Shown here: positions 16,730 to 27,065 of the stretch, one piece after another | Position numbering within the stretch: the stretch's first letter is position 1 | How the letters are laid out: each line of letters starts with the position of its first letter | From: Salininema proteolyticum | GTDB taxonomy: Bacteria > Actinomycetota > Actinomycetes > Mycobacteriales > Micromonosporaceae | Assembly (NCBI RefSeq): GCF_042685645.1 | Contig: NZ_JBHUNX010000001.1 | Span: forward strand, 4,898,001-4,962,000 | Length of the DNA: 64,000 nt | Direction of reading: 5' to 3' | The notes under the pieces: model-generated | Databases searched by the model: none | What the model was told of the DNA's origin: nothing | Seen by the model: the letters and a program-made list of their open reading frames with translations, nothing else | Made by a program: the position numbers and the translations under genes

Positions 16730-17788
16730 CTAGTTTCCGTACGGCTGCCCCGGAGGCGGAGGTGGCGGTACCTGCCCGCCGGGCGCTCCCGGGCCGCCCT
16801 GCGGAGGCGGCCCGTAGGGGCCTCCGGGCTGCTGGGGAGGCATGCCCTGAGGGGGCATTCCCTGCTGAGGCGGCATCTGCGCGCCGGGAGGCGGCATGGC
16901 GCCTCCGCCCGGTCCCATGGCCGCGATGGACGGGGGAGCGCCGTTGAACCAGCGGCGGGTCTCCTCGTCCTTGAAGAAGAGGTACATGCCCCAGCCGGTC
17001 GCGCCGACGACGCCGATCAGCATGACGAGGGCGATGAAGCTGAACCAGCCCGGCAGCAGCTTGATGTTGTCGAACAGGGTGAGCAGCTGCATCAAGGCCA
17101 TGAATCCGTGGGCGCCCATGGTGCCGACGGCTCCCTGCCGCATCTTCTTCGTCCGCAGCATGCCGCGCGGGGCCATGAAGCCGATTCCGAGCACGGCGCC
17201 CGAAGTCAGCAGGTAGACGATGGCGAAGGGCGAGAATCCGAGCCCGACGTTCGCCACCACGACCATGAGGAGGACGGCGTATCCGATGCCCGCCCCGCCC
17301 GCGATGAAGTTGAAGAGGCTGATCTTCTTGAGGGTCCCCTCCGGTCCGGCCGGCTGTGCGCCGCCCATGGCCGGGGGTATCTGCCCCTGCTGGGGAGGCA
17401 TCTGCTGCGGAGGGCCGTACGGGCCCGGCTGGCCCTGCGGCGGCTGCCCCTGCATCGGAGGCTGGCCCTGGGCCGCTCCTCCGGGAGGCTGGAAGGCGGG
17501 ACCCCGCATGGACGGCGGGATCACCTGGGTGCTGGCCGGGTCGTCGAGGGGCCCGGCCTGGTCGGGGCCGGTGGGGTTGCCCAGCGGCGAGGGCGGGGGA
17601 GGCGGAATCTCACCGGGAGCGCCCGAACCGCCGGAGGCGTCCCCCTTTACGGCGCGGAGCTTCATGGTGGAGTCCGCGTTCTCTGCTTCTTCCGCAGGGG
17701 CGGGGGAGGGGGCGCCGCCGCTTCCGGGCTTGAGTTTGAAGGTGCCTCCCTCTTCCTCTTCCCGGTTGCTGTCTTCTGGGTGGCTCAT
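16730..17788 (-). CDS. Proline/glutamine-rich multi-pass membrane protein
   Basis: About 352 residues. An acidic N-terminus is followed by a long Pro/Gln/Gly-rich low-complexity region (about 55-150), four hydrophobic segments (about 160-275), a short cytoplasmic loop with GAPP and a second Pro/Gln/Met repeat tail (about 290-352; MPPQQG-like repeats). The ATG at 17788 is preceded by GGAG; a TTG 15 bases upstream is possible. Such Pro-rich tails often recruit partners at the actinobacterial pole or wall; no function is assignable here. Confidence 0.65.
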   Translation of the reverse strand: MSHPEDSNREEEEGGTFKLKPGSGGAPSPAPAEEAENADSTMKLRAVKGDASGGSGAPGEIPPPPPSPLGNPTGPDQAGPLDDPASTQVIPPSMRGPAFQPPGGAAQGQPPMQGQPPQGQPGPYGPPQQMPPQQGQIPPAMGGAQPAGPEGTLKKISLFNFIAGGAGIGYAVLLMVVVANVGLGFSPFAIVYLLTSGAVLGIGFMAPRGMLRTKKMRQGAVGTMGAHGFMALMQLLTLFDNIKLLPGWFSFIALVMLIGVVGATGWGMYLFFKDEETRRWFNGAPPSIAAMGPGGGAMPPPGAQMPPQQGMPPQGMPPQQPGGPYGPPPQGGPGAPGGQVPPPPPPGQPYGN

Positions 17789-17966
17789 AAGGTCTGTCTC
17801 CAAGCCGAAGGTTAACGGACGGGCCGAAACACCGCCGCCCCACCGCAGTGCGCCGACCGCGCGGGACTCCGCGACGATGCCTCGTCTCCCACAGCTTACC
17901 GGCTTGCGTCACATTCCGTCTCCGCGCACCGACTCGCCGGGTTCCCTGTCGTTCACCCTTCGCCGT

Positions 17967-18515
17967 TCATTCGGGGAAGCCCTTGTCGCCGTTGCACGGA
18001 GGTCCCCACAGCCCCAGTTTCTCCGATTTCGCCGCCGCCTCGGCCACCGCGAGGACGTCGCCCAGGGCCAGTGGATTGTCCTCGCGGTCGGAGTAGCGCG
18101 CCATGCCGTCGCCGACGGCCTGGACGGAGTAGTTCACGCCGTCCTCGGTGACCACATAGGCCAGCAGGCGGTCGTACTGGTCGTACTTTCCCTGGGACTC
18201 TTCGGTGAAGAGGTGGATCCGCTTGTCCTCCATGAACTCGCCGGCGTAGGTCGCCGCCTCCTCGCCCCAGCACTCGGCGGGCCGGTAGCCCTCGGTCTCC
18301 GGGGTGTCGATCCCGAGGATCCTCACCTTGACCGTCTCCCCTTCGAGCACCACTCTGACGGTGTCCCCGTCGATGACGGACTCCACGTCCACCGTCGCGA
18401 GGAACTCCCCCGGATAGTCCACATTGGGCGTTGATTCCACGTCACCACATCCTGCGAGCAGTATTCCGAGGGCCAGGGTCGCGGAAGAGAGTTTAACCGC
18501 CATACGCGTGAACAC
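17967..18515 (-). CDS. Thermonuclease-like (SNase) lipoprotein
   Basis: A 182-residue exported nuclease of the staphylococcal nuclease fold. The lipobox LAGC near residue 23 indicates membrane anchoring outside the cell. Core motifs: VIDGDTVRV, VRILGIDTPET (Arg, Asp and Glu of the active site) and YDRLLAYV (second catalytic Arg), in the right order and spacing. It likely hydrolyses extracellular nucleic acid with calcium. The start is either GTG 18515 or an in-frame ATG four codons later; neither has a strong ribosome-binding site. It is divergent from the DUF6350 gene with only 28 bp between them. Confidence 0.85.
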   Translation of the reverse strand: MFTRMAVKLSSATLALGILLAGCGDVESTPNVDYPGEFLATVDVESVIDGDTVRVVLEGETVKVRILGIDTPETEGYRPAECWGEEAATYAGEFMEDKRIHLFTEESQGKYDQYDRLLAYVVTEDGVNYSVQAVGDGMARYSDREDNPLALGDVLAVAEAAAKSEKLGLWGPPCNGDKGFPE

Positions 18516-18543
18516 ACCGAACAGGTTATGCCAAACTCAAGCT

Positions 18544-19881
18544 GTGGACGAGCAATCCGAGCACACGTCACTGGAATCCCCCGAATCCCGGCCCGACGTC
18601 ACGATGGGGCCCGCCGACGAGGGCGGCTCCGGCCCAAGCGAACAGGCCGCCGGGCCGCCCCGCCGGCCGGTGCGCGCCTCCGAGCGGCCCCGTATGCTGC
18701 TCCTGTCGGCCCTCGCCTCGAGCGTCTGGGCCACCGGCGCGATCTTCGCCCCGCTCCTGCTGCTGACGGTCGCGGTCTGGTTCGCCAGCGGCCGCCCGGG
18801 CGGGGGCGCCGACGTCCTCACGCTCGCCCTGGGCGTCTGGGCGGCGGGCCACGGCGGCGGCTTCACCGTGGCCGGCCTCGCCACCACCTGGACGCCTCTG
18901 CTCCTCACCGTGCTGATCGCCTGGCGCGTAGGGAAGGCCGCCGCGGCGACCACGCGCAATATCGGGGGCCGCTCCACCGCCGACGTCCGCGCGGGAGCGG
19001 GCGCGGTGGCGATCGTCTACTTCGCCCTCTTCGGACTGGCCGCCTGGATCTCCGGCCTCGGACCCTTCCAGGTCGACCTCGGGCCGACCCTCCTCCAGGG
19101 CGGCGTCCTCATCGTCCTCTCCGCGGCCGTCGGAGCGAGCACGGCCCTGCCCCACCAGCCCTGGATGAACCTGACGGTCTGGACGCGGAGGGCCTTCCGC
19201 GCCGGAATGCTGACCGTCATGACGCTGCTGGCCGTCTCGTCGCTCACCCTGGGCGTCTTCTTCGCCGTGCGCACCGAGCAGACGGCCGACATCGTCGGCC
19301 ACTACGGGGACCAGGGGTGGATCACCGTCCTCCTCGGGCTGCTGTACCTGCCCAACATGGTGGTCTGGACGCTCGCCTACCTGGTCGGCCCCGGCTACGA
19401 GGTCGGCGTCAACACGACCGTCCAGGTGAGCCTTGTCGAGGCCGGTCCGCTGCCGGGCCTGCCCGTCTTCGGCGCCGTCCCGACCGAGGCGCTGCCCCAG
19501 TGGGCCTCCGTGCTCATGGCCGCGCCCATGCTGGCGTCCATCGTCTGGGGGATCATGCTGACCTACCGCTCGCCCGACCTCAAGCTCGCGCGCGTGGCGA
19601 CCGCCGCGGTGACGGCCGGACTGTGGGCCACAGGCGGCTTCGTGCTCCTGACCTGGCTGGCGGCCGGCTCGCTCGGCGACGGGCGCCTGGCGTCCATGGG
19701 CGGGGACGTCGGCGAGATGGCGCTGCTCGGAGGTTCGCAGGTCGTGTTGGGAATGTGCGGCGCCGCGCTGCTCGGGCGCCTGTTCGCCGTCCAGAGGCAG
19801 GCCGTCCGCGACGAGGTCGTGCGCGCCGACACCATGGTCATCCCGGAGCAGGCCGAAAAGAAGCCGGACGATATAGATTAG
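18544..19881 (+). CDS. DUF6350-family integral membrane protein
   Basis: A 445-residue membrane protein with a disordered acidic N-terminus (about 1-50) and roughly ten hydrophobic helices. In related actinobacteria a gene of this type sits immediately before purN, as here, which together with the helix pattern supports the family call. The GTG at 18544 follows CAAACT and six bases, so it is probably leaderless. The stop precedes the purN start by four bases, implying an operon. Biochemical function unknown. Confidence 0.75.
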   Translation: MDEQSEHTSLESPESRPDVTMGPADEGGSGPSEQAAGPPRRPVRASERPRMLLLSALASSVWATGAIFAPLLLLTVAVWFASGRPGGGADVLTLALGVWAAGHGGGFTVAGLATTWTPLLLTVLIAWRVGKAAAATTRNIGGRSTADVRAGAGAVAIVYFALFGLAAWISGLGPFQVDLGPTLLQGGVLIVLSAAVGASTALPHQPWMNLTVWTRRAFRAGMLTVMTLLAVSSLTLGVFFAVRTEQTADIVGHYGDQGWITVLLGLLYLPNMVVWTLAYLVGPGYEVGVNTTVQVSLVEAGPLPGLPVFGAVPTEALPQWASVLMAAPMLASIVWGIMLTYRSPDLKLARVATAAVTAGLWATGGFVLLTWLAAGSLGDGRLASMGGDVGEMALLGGSQVVLGMCGAALLGRLFAVQRQAVRDEVVRADTMVIPEQAEKKPDDID

Positions 19882-19885
19882 GACC

Positions 19886-20521
19886 GTGACCGACCAGCAC
19901 TCAGCCCCAGCGGGCCGCGCCAAGCGCGTCGTCGTCCTCGTCTCCGGTTCCGGATCCAACCTCCAGGCGCTCCTCGACGCCTCGGCCGACTCCGCCTACG
20001 GGGTCGAGATCGTCGCGGTGGGGGCCGACCGCCCCGGCACGTACGGCGTCGAACGCGCCGAGAAGGCCGGGGTGCCCGGCTTCGTCTGCCGCGTAGGCGA
20101 TTACGAGACCCGCGAGGAGTGGGACGAGGCGCTCACCGACACGATCGCCTCCTACGAGCCCGACCTGGTCGTCTCCGCCGGGTTCCTCAAGCTGTTCGGG
20201 CAGCGCCTGCTGAAGGCCTTCGAGGGGCGCGCCGTGAACACGCACAACTCGCTCCTGCCGGCCTTCCCTGGCATGCACGGGCCGCGCGACGCCTTCAATT
20301 CCGGCGTCAAGCTCGCCGGGGCGACGCTGTTCATCTGCGACCCGGGCGTCGACACCGGGCCGATAATCGCCCAGACGGCCGTACCGGTGCTCGACGACGA
20401 CACCGTCGAGACGCTCACCGAGCGGATCAAGGAGGCCGAACGCGTCCAACTGGTCGAGTGCGTCGGCCGCATGATGCGCGAGGGCTGGACCGTGACCGGG
20501 CGGCGCGTCACCTTCGGGTGA
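19886..20521 (+). CDS. purN: Phosphoribosylglycinamide formyltransferase
   Basis: A 211-residue cytoplasmic enzyme that transfers a formyl group from 10-formyl-THF to GAR in de novo purine synthesis. Motifs: VLVSGSGSNLQALLDA (phosphate-binding loop), VNTHNSLLPAFPGMHG (catalytic Asn and His; the usual His-Pro-Ser is His-Asn-Ser here) and DPGVDTGPII (catalytic Asp). It starts at GTG 19886, whose ribosome-binding site overlaps the end of the DUF6350 gene. It lies upstream of purH but is separated from it by a new promoter and riboswitch. Confidence 0.94.
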   Translation: MTDQHSAPAGRAKRVVVLVSGSGSNLQALLDASADSAYGVEIVAVGADRPGTYGVERAEKAGVPGFVCRVGDYETREEWDEALTDTIASYEPDLVVSAGFLKLFGQRLLKAFEGRAVNTHNSLLPAFPGMHGPRDAFNSGVKLAGATLFICDPGVDTGPIIAQTAVPVLDDDTVETLTERIKEAERVQLVECVGRMMREGWTVTGRRVTFG

Positions 20522-20590
20522 CCGGATCCCGCCGGGCCGGGATTCCCGACGGGGCAGAAGCTCGGCGTCTCCGGGTGGCCAACGCCACTC

Positions 20591-20619
20591 TTCAGCCCCG
20601 CTTCGGACCGTGTTAGGCT
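20591..20619 (+). promoter_or_regulatory. Promoter of purH
   Basis: TTCAGC (20591-20596), 17 bp, TAGGCT (20614-20619). The predicted start falls at the 5' edge of the ZTP riboswitch. Confidence 0.5.
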
Positions 20620-20622
20620 GGG

Positions 20623-20783
20623 GTCGTCGCAACTGGCGGTGACCACCCGTCGGCCCCGGTGACCAACGGACCGGGCAGCTCGTTGTTGTAGGGGGCCTTA
20701 CGAGGGTGGTCGTTGAGTGGACGGAACCACTGGGGAGCGGCACTGCTGAACCGATAACTGCGGTCGATCGCCTGGGTCGCAGT
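20623..20783 (+). promoter_or_regulatory. ZTP (pfl) riboswitch controlling purH
   Basis: The conserved 5' block GTCGCAACTGGCGGTG (20626-20641), the middle block ACCACTGGGGAGCGG (20726-20740) and the 3' pseudoknot block CGCCTGGGTCGCAG (20769-20782) occur in the order of the ZTP aptamer. An inserted arm between them includes GACCACCC (20641-20648) pairing with GGGTGGTC (20704-20711). The final stem ACTGCG / CGCAGT closes the 3' domain. The ligand ZTP/ZMP accumulates when 10-formyl-THF is short, and purH encodes the enzyme that consumes ZMP, so the placement makes biological sense. Confidence 0.88.
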
Positions 20784-20854
20784 CTTTCTCCACTGAGAGA
20801 AGCCACCTGAGAATCCGAGCCCCCAGCGGGGCCTCTCGAAAGCAGTGCCATTTT

Positions 20855-22426
<1,572 letters not shown>

Positions 22427-22481
22427 CCCCTGTCGGCCGGAAAGCCGAACAGGCGCGCCGATAACGGACGAATTCTTTTCC

Positions 22482-22510
22482 AGGCGCCCGGCCCCAGCGG
22501 CCGGGCGCCT
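22482..22510 (+). terminator. Terminator after purH
   Basis: A perfect 12-bp stem (AGGCGCCCGGCC and its complement) with a CCAGC loop, followed by TCCCATTT. Confidence 0.75.
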
Positions 22511-22638
22511 TCCCATTTGCCCGTTTCATAGCCTATTTTCCCGCCATGTGCAGGGTATTCGCCCGATCCGGTGCAATTCATATTACTTTCATGGCGTTAA
22601 AAAAGCTCATTTCTCAGAGTTGTGGCAGACTGTCGGTC

Positions 22639-23070
22639 ATGTTCAAAGGATTCAAAGACTTTCTGCTCCGTGGAAACGTAGTCGAACTGGCCGTGGCCGT
22701 TGTCATGGGCGCCGCCATGACCGCCCTGGTGTCCTCCTTCGGAGAGGCCTTCCTCAACCCGCTCATCCAGCTGTTCACCGGCGGCGAAGAGGTCGGGGGC
22801 GCCTTCATGGTCAACGGCGTCGAGTTCGCCTACGGCGCGTTCATCAACCAGATCATCGTCTTCATCATCACCGCCGCGGCCATCTACTTCGTCATCGTCC
22901 TGCCCTTCAACAAGGCCAAGAAGATGCTCGTGGCCGAGAAGGAGGCGGTGCCCGCCATCGATGAGAAGACCGAGGTGCTCAAGGAGATCCGCGACCTGCT
23001 CGTCGAGCAGCGCCAGGCCACCGACGGCCACCGCTCGGAGATCTCCCAGCGCACCCACGTCCAACAGTAG
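22639..23070 (+). CDS. mscL: Large-conductance mechanosensitive channel
   Basis: A 143-residue inner-membrane channel that opens under hypo-osmotic stress. MFKGFKDFLLRGNVVELAVAVVMG gives the N-terminal amphipathic helix and the pore-lining TM1; TM2 is near residues 70-95, followed by the basic NKAKK cluster and a C-terminal coiled coil. It is one gene copy of normal length. The ATG at 22639 has no good Shine-Dalgarno but follows CAGACT and seven bases, close to the leaderless pattern seen elsewhere in the window. Confidence 0.93.
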   Translation: MFKGFKDFLLRGNVVELAVAVVMGAAMTALVSSFGEAFLNPLIQLFTGGEEVGGAFMVNGVEFAYGAFINQIIVFIITAAAIYFVIVLPFNKAKKMLVAEKEAVPAIDEKTEVLKEIRDLLVEQRQATDGHRSEISQRTHVQQ

Positions 23071-23104
23071 GGCACCGACCTGCGGATTGAGACAACTTGC
23101 CCAC

Positions 23105-23140
23105 CGCCCCGGCGCCGGCCGATCCGGCTCCGGGGCGTTT
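23105..23140 (+). terminator. Terminator after mscL
   Basis: An outer 8-bp stem (CGCCCCGG / CCGGGGCG) and an inner 5-bp stem (GCCGG / CCGGC) are followed by TTTCC. Confidence 0.6.
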
Positions 23141-23323
23141 CCGTGTCCGGCCGCCGGCGGGTCCGCCGTCGGAGTCAGTTGATTCTCGCTGTCGCTGTCG
23201 CTGTCGGGTCGATGGGGTTCACCGGCGGTCGGCCCGAGGACGCCGAAACGCGCGGCGCCGACACGTCCTCCGTCGAGACGGCAGAACGCGCCGGCGCCGC
23301 GCGGTGTCCATCGGGGTGTGGTC

Positions 23324-23863
23324 CTAGATCTTGTTCTCCCACACCATGTCAGCGCCCGTGGTGCCCGACTCGAAGACCATCCAGCCGGCGAGTCCGGCGA
23401 GCGCAAGGACGATGATGCCGACGACGATCATGACGAGGCGGCGGCCCTTGGCGGCGGGGTCGTCGGGCGAGGAGGCCTCTTCGCCTTCGCCGGTCTGGCC
23501 CGCCTCGGCGGCCGCGGTGCGGCGGCCGCGTTCGAGGGCCCCGAACAGGAACCAGGCGGGGATGAGCCCGATGAGGACCCAGAACATGCGGTTGCCCCAC
23601 TGGCTGTGCGCCTTGATGGTGTCGCTCCAGCCGTCCGTTCCCGAGGCCGCGGCGTAATAGTCGGCGAGCTGTCCGCCGCTCCACATGGCGAGGTAGACGG
23701 CGGCGGGGGCGAGGAACGCCAGGACGGTGACGAGCCACCCGATGCGTTGGCGGATCGGCGGGATGAAGAGGTAGAGGAGCACCAGGAGTGCGAGCGCGGG
23801 GACGAGCACGATGGGCACGTGCACGGCGAGTGGGTGAATGGGCAGATCCAGGATGGTCTTCAT
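23324..23863 (-). CDS. DUF2231 family membrane protein
   Basis: About 179 residues. The N-terminal segment (LPIHPLAVHVPIVLVPAL, with paired His residues) is the recognisable start of DUF2231 proteins, followed by three more membrane helices. An acidic linker (about 125-145) precedes a final membrane helix and a short outside tail. The ATG at 23863 follows GAGG closely; ATG 23875 is an alternative. The paired histidines suggest metal or heme contact in the membrane, but the function is unproved. It is transcribed alone. Confidence 0.8.
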   Translation of the reverse strand: MKTILDLPIHPLAVHVPIVLVPALALLVLLYLFIPPIRQRIGWLVTVLAFLAPAAVYLAMWSGGQLADYYAAASGTDGWSDTIKAHSQWGNRMFWVLIGLIPAWFLFGALERGRRTAAAEAGQTGEGEEASSPDDPAAKGRRLVMIVVGIIVLALAGLAGWMVFESGTTGADMVWENKI

Positions 23864-24089
23864 AGCCCTCAGCATACTGTCCGGCGGCCGAAACCGTTCG
23901 AGCCCGTCGCGGTCCATAGGGGAATTAATCGGGGGTGTCTGGGGATGACGTGGGAGAACGCCCGGCCGCCGAAACGAGCGATCCTCGTATGACGCGGGAC
24001 TTTCGCGGCCCGTCGAAGGGGAACGGAGGAGATGCCCGTCCGGAGGGACGGACGAGGTCATCGAGAACCTGTAGGGCGCTGAGGAGCAG

Positions 24090-24118
24090 GAGGCGCCCGT
24101 CTGGGGGACGGGCGCCTC
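24090..24118 (-). terminator. Terminator of the MFS transporter gene
   Basis: A 12-bp inverted repeat (GAGGCGCCCGTC and its complement) with a TGGGG loop lies 16 bases after the end of the MFS gene. Confidence 0.65.
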
Positions 24119-24133
24119 GCGATCGGCGACGTG

Positions 24134-25348
24134 TCAGGCCGGGGCGGCCTCCGCACGCGAGGTGGTCAAGTGCCACGCGGCGAAGGCGATCGCCAGTGCG
24201 ACCAAGCCGACGAGAACCCAGGCGATGCCGCTCAGTCCGAACCCGTACAGCGCGGTCACGAGGATCGGTCCGAGCGTGGCCCCGACATAGTTGCTGAACA
24301 TGAGCGCGGAGCTGGCGCTCGCCCCGAACTCCGGCGCGATCCTCATCGCGGTCTGAAGGACGGCGGGCGTGCTGATGCCAGTGCAGGCGATGTAGACGGC
24401 GACGGCCAGTCCGATGACGAGCGGGTCGGGGTCGGTCAAGCCGATGACCGCCAAGGCGGCGGCGCCGACGGCGAGCGAGCCGACCATCTGCGAGGCCAGG
24501 CTGAACCTCTTCAGCGCGAGCACGATGAAGGGCACGGCCACCAGGAACGGCAGTGCCACCGATCGCAGCGTGAGCAGTTCCCCGGGGTCGGTCACGGCCC
24601 CGGTGGCCTCTATCCCGGCGAACACGGCGACGCCGGCGGCCATGGCGAAGGCGACCAGGGCGAACAGCGGGATCAGGCGGGCGTGGCGGAACACCTGCGA
24701 CAGTTCGGCGACACTTTTCCACAGGGAGGCGCCGGGCTGTGGATCGTCGGGGACCATGACCGCCCGGAGGGCCAGTGCCAGGGCGAAGAAGCCGGCCGCC
24801 GACACGATCCAGACGGAGAGTGGGCCCCAGTGGTGCACGAGGTACTGGGACGCCATTTGGGAGAGGACGACGGTGGCGAAGAAGCCGGTCGTGACGGTGC
24901 TGGTGCCCAGCGGGCGGTGCCGGGGCGGGAAGGCTCGCCCTATGTAGGTCATGACCGACGGCGAGAACGTGCCCACGACCAGCCCTTGGATGATGCGGAG
25001 CACCAGGACCGAGGCGTAGGAGGGCGCGAAACCGATCAATAGGGTGACCACCCCGGCGACGACCATGCCGACGGAGGAGAGGGTCCGGAACCCGTAGCGG
25101 TTGGCGCCGGGTCCGGACAGGAGCATGCCGACCGCATAGCCGAAGGCGAAGGCGCTGAGGATCCAGGCCATGGCGGCCGGGCCCGCGTCCCATCGCTCTT
25201 GAAGGGTGGTGAACAGGGGAATAGGCGTGTACATCTGTCCGGTGGTGAGGAGCGCCCCGATGAAGAAGACGGGCAGTCCCCAGGCGACGCTGCCGTAGCG
25301 CGGAGAGTGGACGCGCGTCGGGTCAGAGGTTTTCTCGATGACGGTCAT
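24134..25348 (-). CDS. MFS transporter (drug-efflux-like)
   Basis: A 404-residue inner-membrane carrier with about twelve helices. It has the central YxxGMLLSGPGANRYG loop in place of the classic motif A between helices 2 and 3, and an LRIIQGL segment typical of motif B in helix 4. Divergent pairing with a TetR gene over a shared palindrome points to a repressor-controlled exporter whose substrate is the inducer or something similar. The ATG at 25348 has no ribosome-binding site; TAGCTT lies eight bases upstream, so it may be leaderless. Confidence 0.85.
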   Translation of the reverse strand: MTVIEKTSDPTRVHSPRYGSVAWGLPVFFIGALLTTGQMYTPIPLFTTLQERWDAGPAAMAWILSAFAFGYAVGMLLSGPGANRYGFRTLSSVGMVVAGVVTLLIGFAPSYASVLVLRIIQGLVVGTFSPSVMTYIGRAFPPRHRPLGTSTVTTGFFATVVLSQMASQYLVHHWGPLSVWIVSAAGFFALALALRAVMVPDDPQPGASLWKSVAELSQVFRHARLIPLFALVAFAMAAGVAVFAGIEATGAVTDPGELLTLRSVALPFLVAVPFIVLALKRFSLASQMVGSLAVGAAALAVIGLTDPDPLVIGLAVAVYIACTGISTPAVLQTAMRIAPEFGASASSALMFSNYVGATLGPILVTALYGFGLSGIAWVLVGLVALAIAFAAWHLTTSRAEAAPA

Positions 25349-25381
25349 GGGGGTTAAAGCTACTCCGGATTCGATCGGTTG

Positions 25382-25397
25382 CCAACTAACTAGTTGG
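25382..25397. promoter_or_regulatory. TetR operator between the MFS and tetR genes
   Basis: CCAACTA-AC-TAGTTGG is a perfect 7+2+7 inverted repeat in the 75-bp divergent promoter region, where a TetR dimer could repress both genes. Confidence 0.65.
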
Positions 25398-25423
25398 TTT
25401 TTATTCGTGCTATGCTTCACTCC

Positions 25424-26248
25424 ATGGGGAAGAGCAGGGACACGCGCCGAGCGCTGTTGAGCGCCGCGCGGGCGGAGTTCGCCGCCCACGGCCTGGCCGG
25501 TTCACGTGTTGACCGGATCGCGGAGCGCGCGGGGGTCAACAAGGAGCGCATCTACGCGCTCTTCGGCTCGAAGGACCGCCTCTTCGACGAGGTGCTGCGC
25601 GAGGTGACCCAGGAGTTCATCGCGGTCGTGAACCCCCACGCGACCGACACCACGGCCTCGGAGTACGTCGACCGGCACTACGTCTTCCACCGCGACCACC
25701 CCGACCTCATCCGACTGCTCATGTGGGAGGCGCTCGACCGCGGGGGCGACCTCGCGAAGGTCGACTCCTGGCGCCGCGATTACTACGCCGAGAAGCGCCA
25801 GACGGCGGACGAGCGCTTCGGGCTGAGCGATGAGGGGGAGGCGGCCCGCCTGGCCCTGGCCCTGTGCGGCCTGGCCGCGTGGTCGCACGCCATGCCCCAG
25901 TTGAGGTTCCTGCTGCTGGGGGAGCACTCCGACGACGAGGCCTATAAGAGGCTGGTCCTCGACTTCATCGACCACGCGATGGGCATGTTCGACGACGAGG
26001 GAAGCGGACGGGACGGAACGTCGGCAGGCGCGGAAGTGGAAGCGGAGGTTCCTCCGAAGTCCGCCGTGGACGAGGCATTGGACGAACTGGCGAAGGCGCA
26101 GGAGGCGGAGCGGCGGGCCCGCGACCGTCTGGCGGACGCGTTGCGGGCGGAGAACTCTCGCGGGGAGAGCGCCAACAGCCTGGCGAAGCGGGCCAAGGGC
26201 CTGGTCTCCAGGCCGGTGGTGCTCAGAATGCTGGCGGGGGAGGACTGA
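25424..26248 (+). CDS. TetR-family regulator with an extended C-terminus
   Basis: A 274-residue regulator. The DNA-binding helix-turn-helix is in residues 5-50 (RVDRIAERAGVNKERIYALFGSKDRLF), followed by a ligand domain to about 195. The last 80 residues are extra for this family: an acidic linker and a predicted coiled-coil rich in Ala, Glu, Lys and Arg. It likely represses itself and the divergent MFS gene. An upstream ATG (25412) is possible; the one chosen gives the normal short N-arm. Confidence 0.85.
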   Translation: MGKSRDTRRALLSAARAEFAAHGLAGSRVDRIAERAGVNKERIYALFGSKDRLFDEVLREVTQEFIAVVNPHATDTTASEYVDRHYVFHRDHPDLIRLLMWEALDRGGDLAKVDSWRRDYYAEKRQTADERFGLSDEGEAARLALALCGLAAWSHAMPQLRFLLLGEHSDDEAYKRLVLDFIDHAMGMFDDEGSGRDGTSAGAEVEAEVPPKSAVDEALDELAKAQEAERRARDRLADALRAENSRGESANSLAKRAKGLVSRPVVLRMLAGED

Positions 26249-26292
26249 CCTCCGCCCCGGCGAACCCCGTCCGACCCGGCCGGAACGCCGAA

Positions 26293-26320
26293 ACTCCCCG
26301 CGGCGTCAGCGGCGGGGAGT
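26293..26320. terminator. Terminator between convergent tetR and marC-like genes
   Basis: A 9-bp stem (ACTCCCCGC and its complement) with a 10-base loop, followed by CGTCCT. Confidence 0.5.
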
Positions 26321-26397
26321 CGTCCTGAAGGCGGTGCGGATCGGGGAGGGCCGGTCGGTATCGTCCTCCGGCGAGCGTGCGGCCCGGCGCCGGTCGG

Positions 26398-27012
26398 TCA
26401 GCGGTTGACGAACTGGTCGGCGTACTGCATGACGGCCTCGGCCACCAGCTGGACGGCGATGCCCGCCAGCAGCATTCCCGAAATGCGCGTGAGGACTTCG
26501 ATGCCGCCCTTGCGGAGCACCTTGACCAGGATGCCGGAGAAGCGCATGACCAGGAAGATGATGAGGTGCAGGGCGACGATCGCAATGCCGATGCCCAGGT
26601 AGTCCATCGCACCGGAGGCCTGGTTGACGTACAGGATCACCGCGACGATGGCGCCGGGGCCCGCGAGCAGGGGGGTGCCCAGCGGGACGAGCGCGATGTT
26701 CGAGGTGTTGGTCTTCTCGGGGTCGTCGGCCTGGCCGGTGAGCAGCTGGAGCGCCACCAGCAGCAGGAGCAGTCCGCCCGCGCCCTGGAGCGCCGCCAGT
26801 TCGATCCCGAGGTAGTTCATGATCTGCTGCCCCACGAGGGCGAACAGCGCGATCATGCCGAGCGACAGCGCCGTCGCCTGAAGCGCGGCGCGGTTGCGCT
26901 GTTTCTTGTCCATGGCGCTGGTGAGCGCCAAGTAGATCGGCACGATCCCGGGCGGATCGATGATGACGAATAGGGTAACAAATATAGGTAGAAATGCTTC
27001 CGGTCCCACCAC
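26398..27012 (-). CDS. MarC-family integral membrane protein
   Basis: A 204-residue protein with six membrane helices. FVTLFVIIDPPGIVPIYLALT and the second-half PLLAGPGAIVAVIL motif are typical of the MarC/UPF0056 family. Function is unknown despite the historical link to antibiotic resistance. The start is one of two successive GTG codons (27012 or 27009) after GGGATAC; the family resemblance begins within a few residues. It is downstream of, but separated from, the sigma-factor pair. Confidence 0.83.
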   Translation of the reverse strand: MVGPEAFLPIFVTLFVIIDPPGIVPIYLALTSAMDKKQRNRAALQATALSLGMIALFALVGQQIMNYLGIELAALQGAGGLLLLLVALQLLTGQADDPEKTNTSNIALVPLGTPLLAGPGAIVAVILYVNQASGAMDYLGIGIAIVALHLIIFLVMRFSGILVKVLRKGGIEVLTRISGMLLAGIAVQLVAEAVMQYADQFVNR

Positions 27013-27065
27013 GGAAGTATCCCATCGGGCGGGAGCGGCGGAGGCGCCTTCGCGGGCGAACTGTG

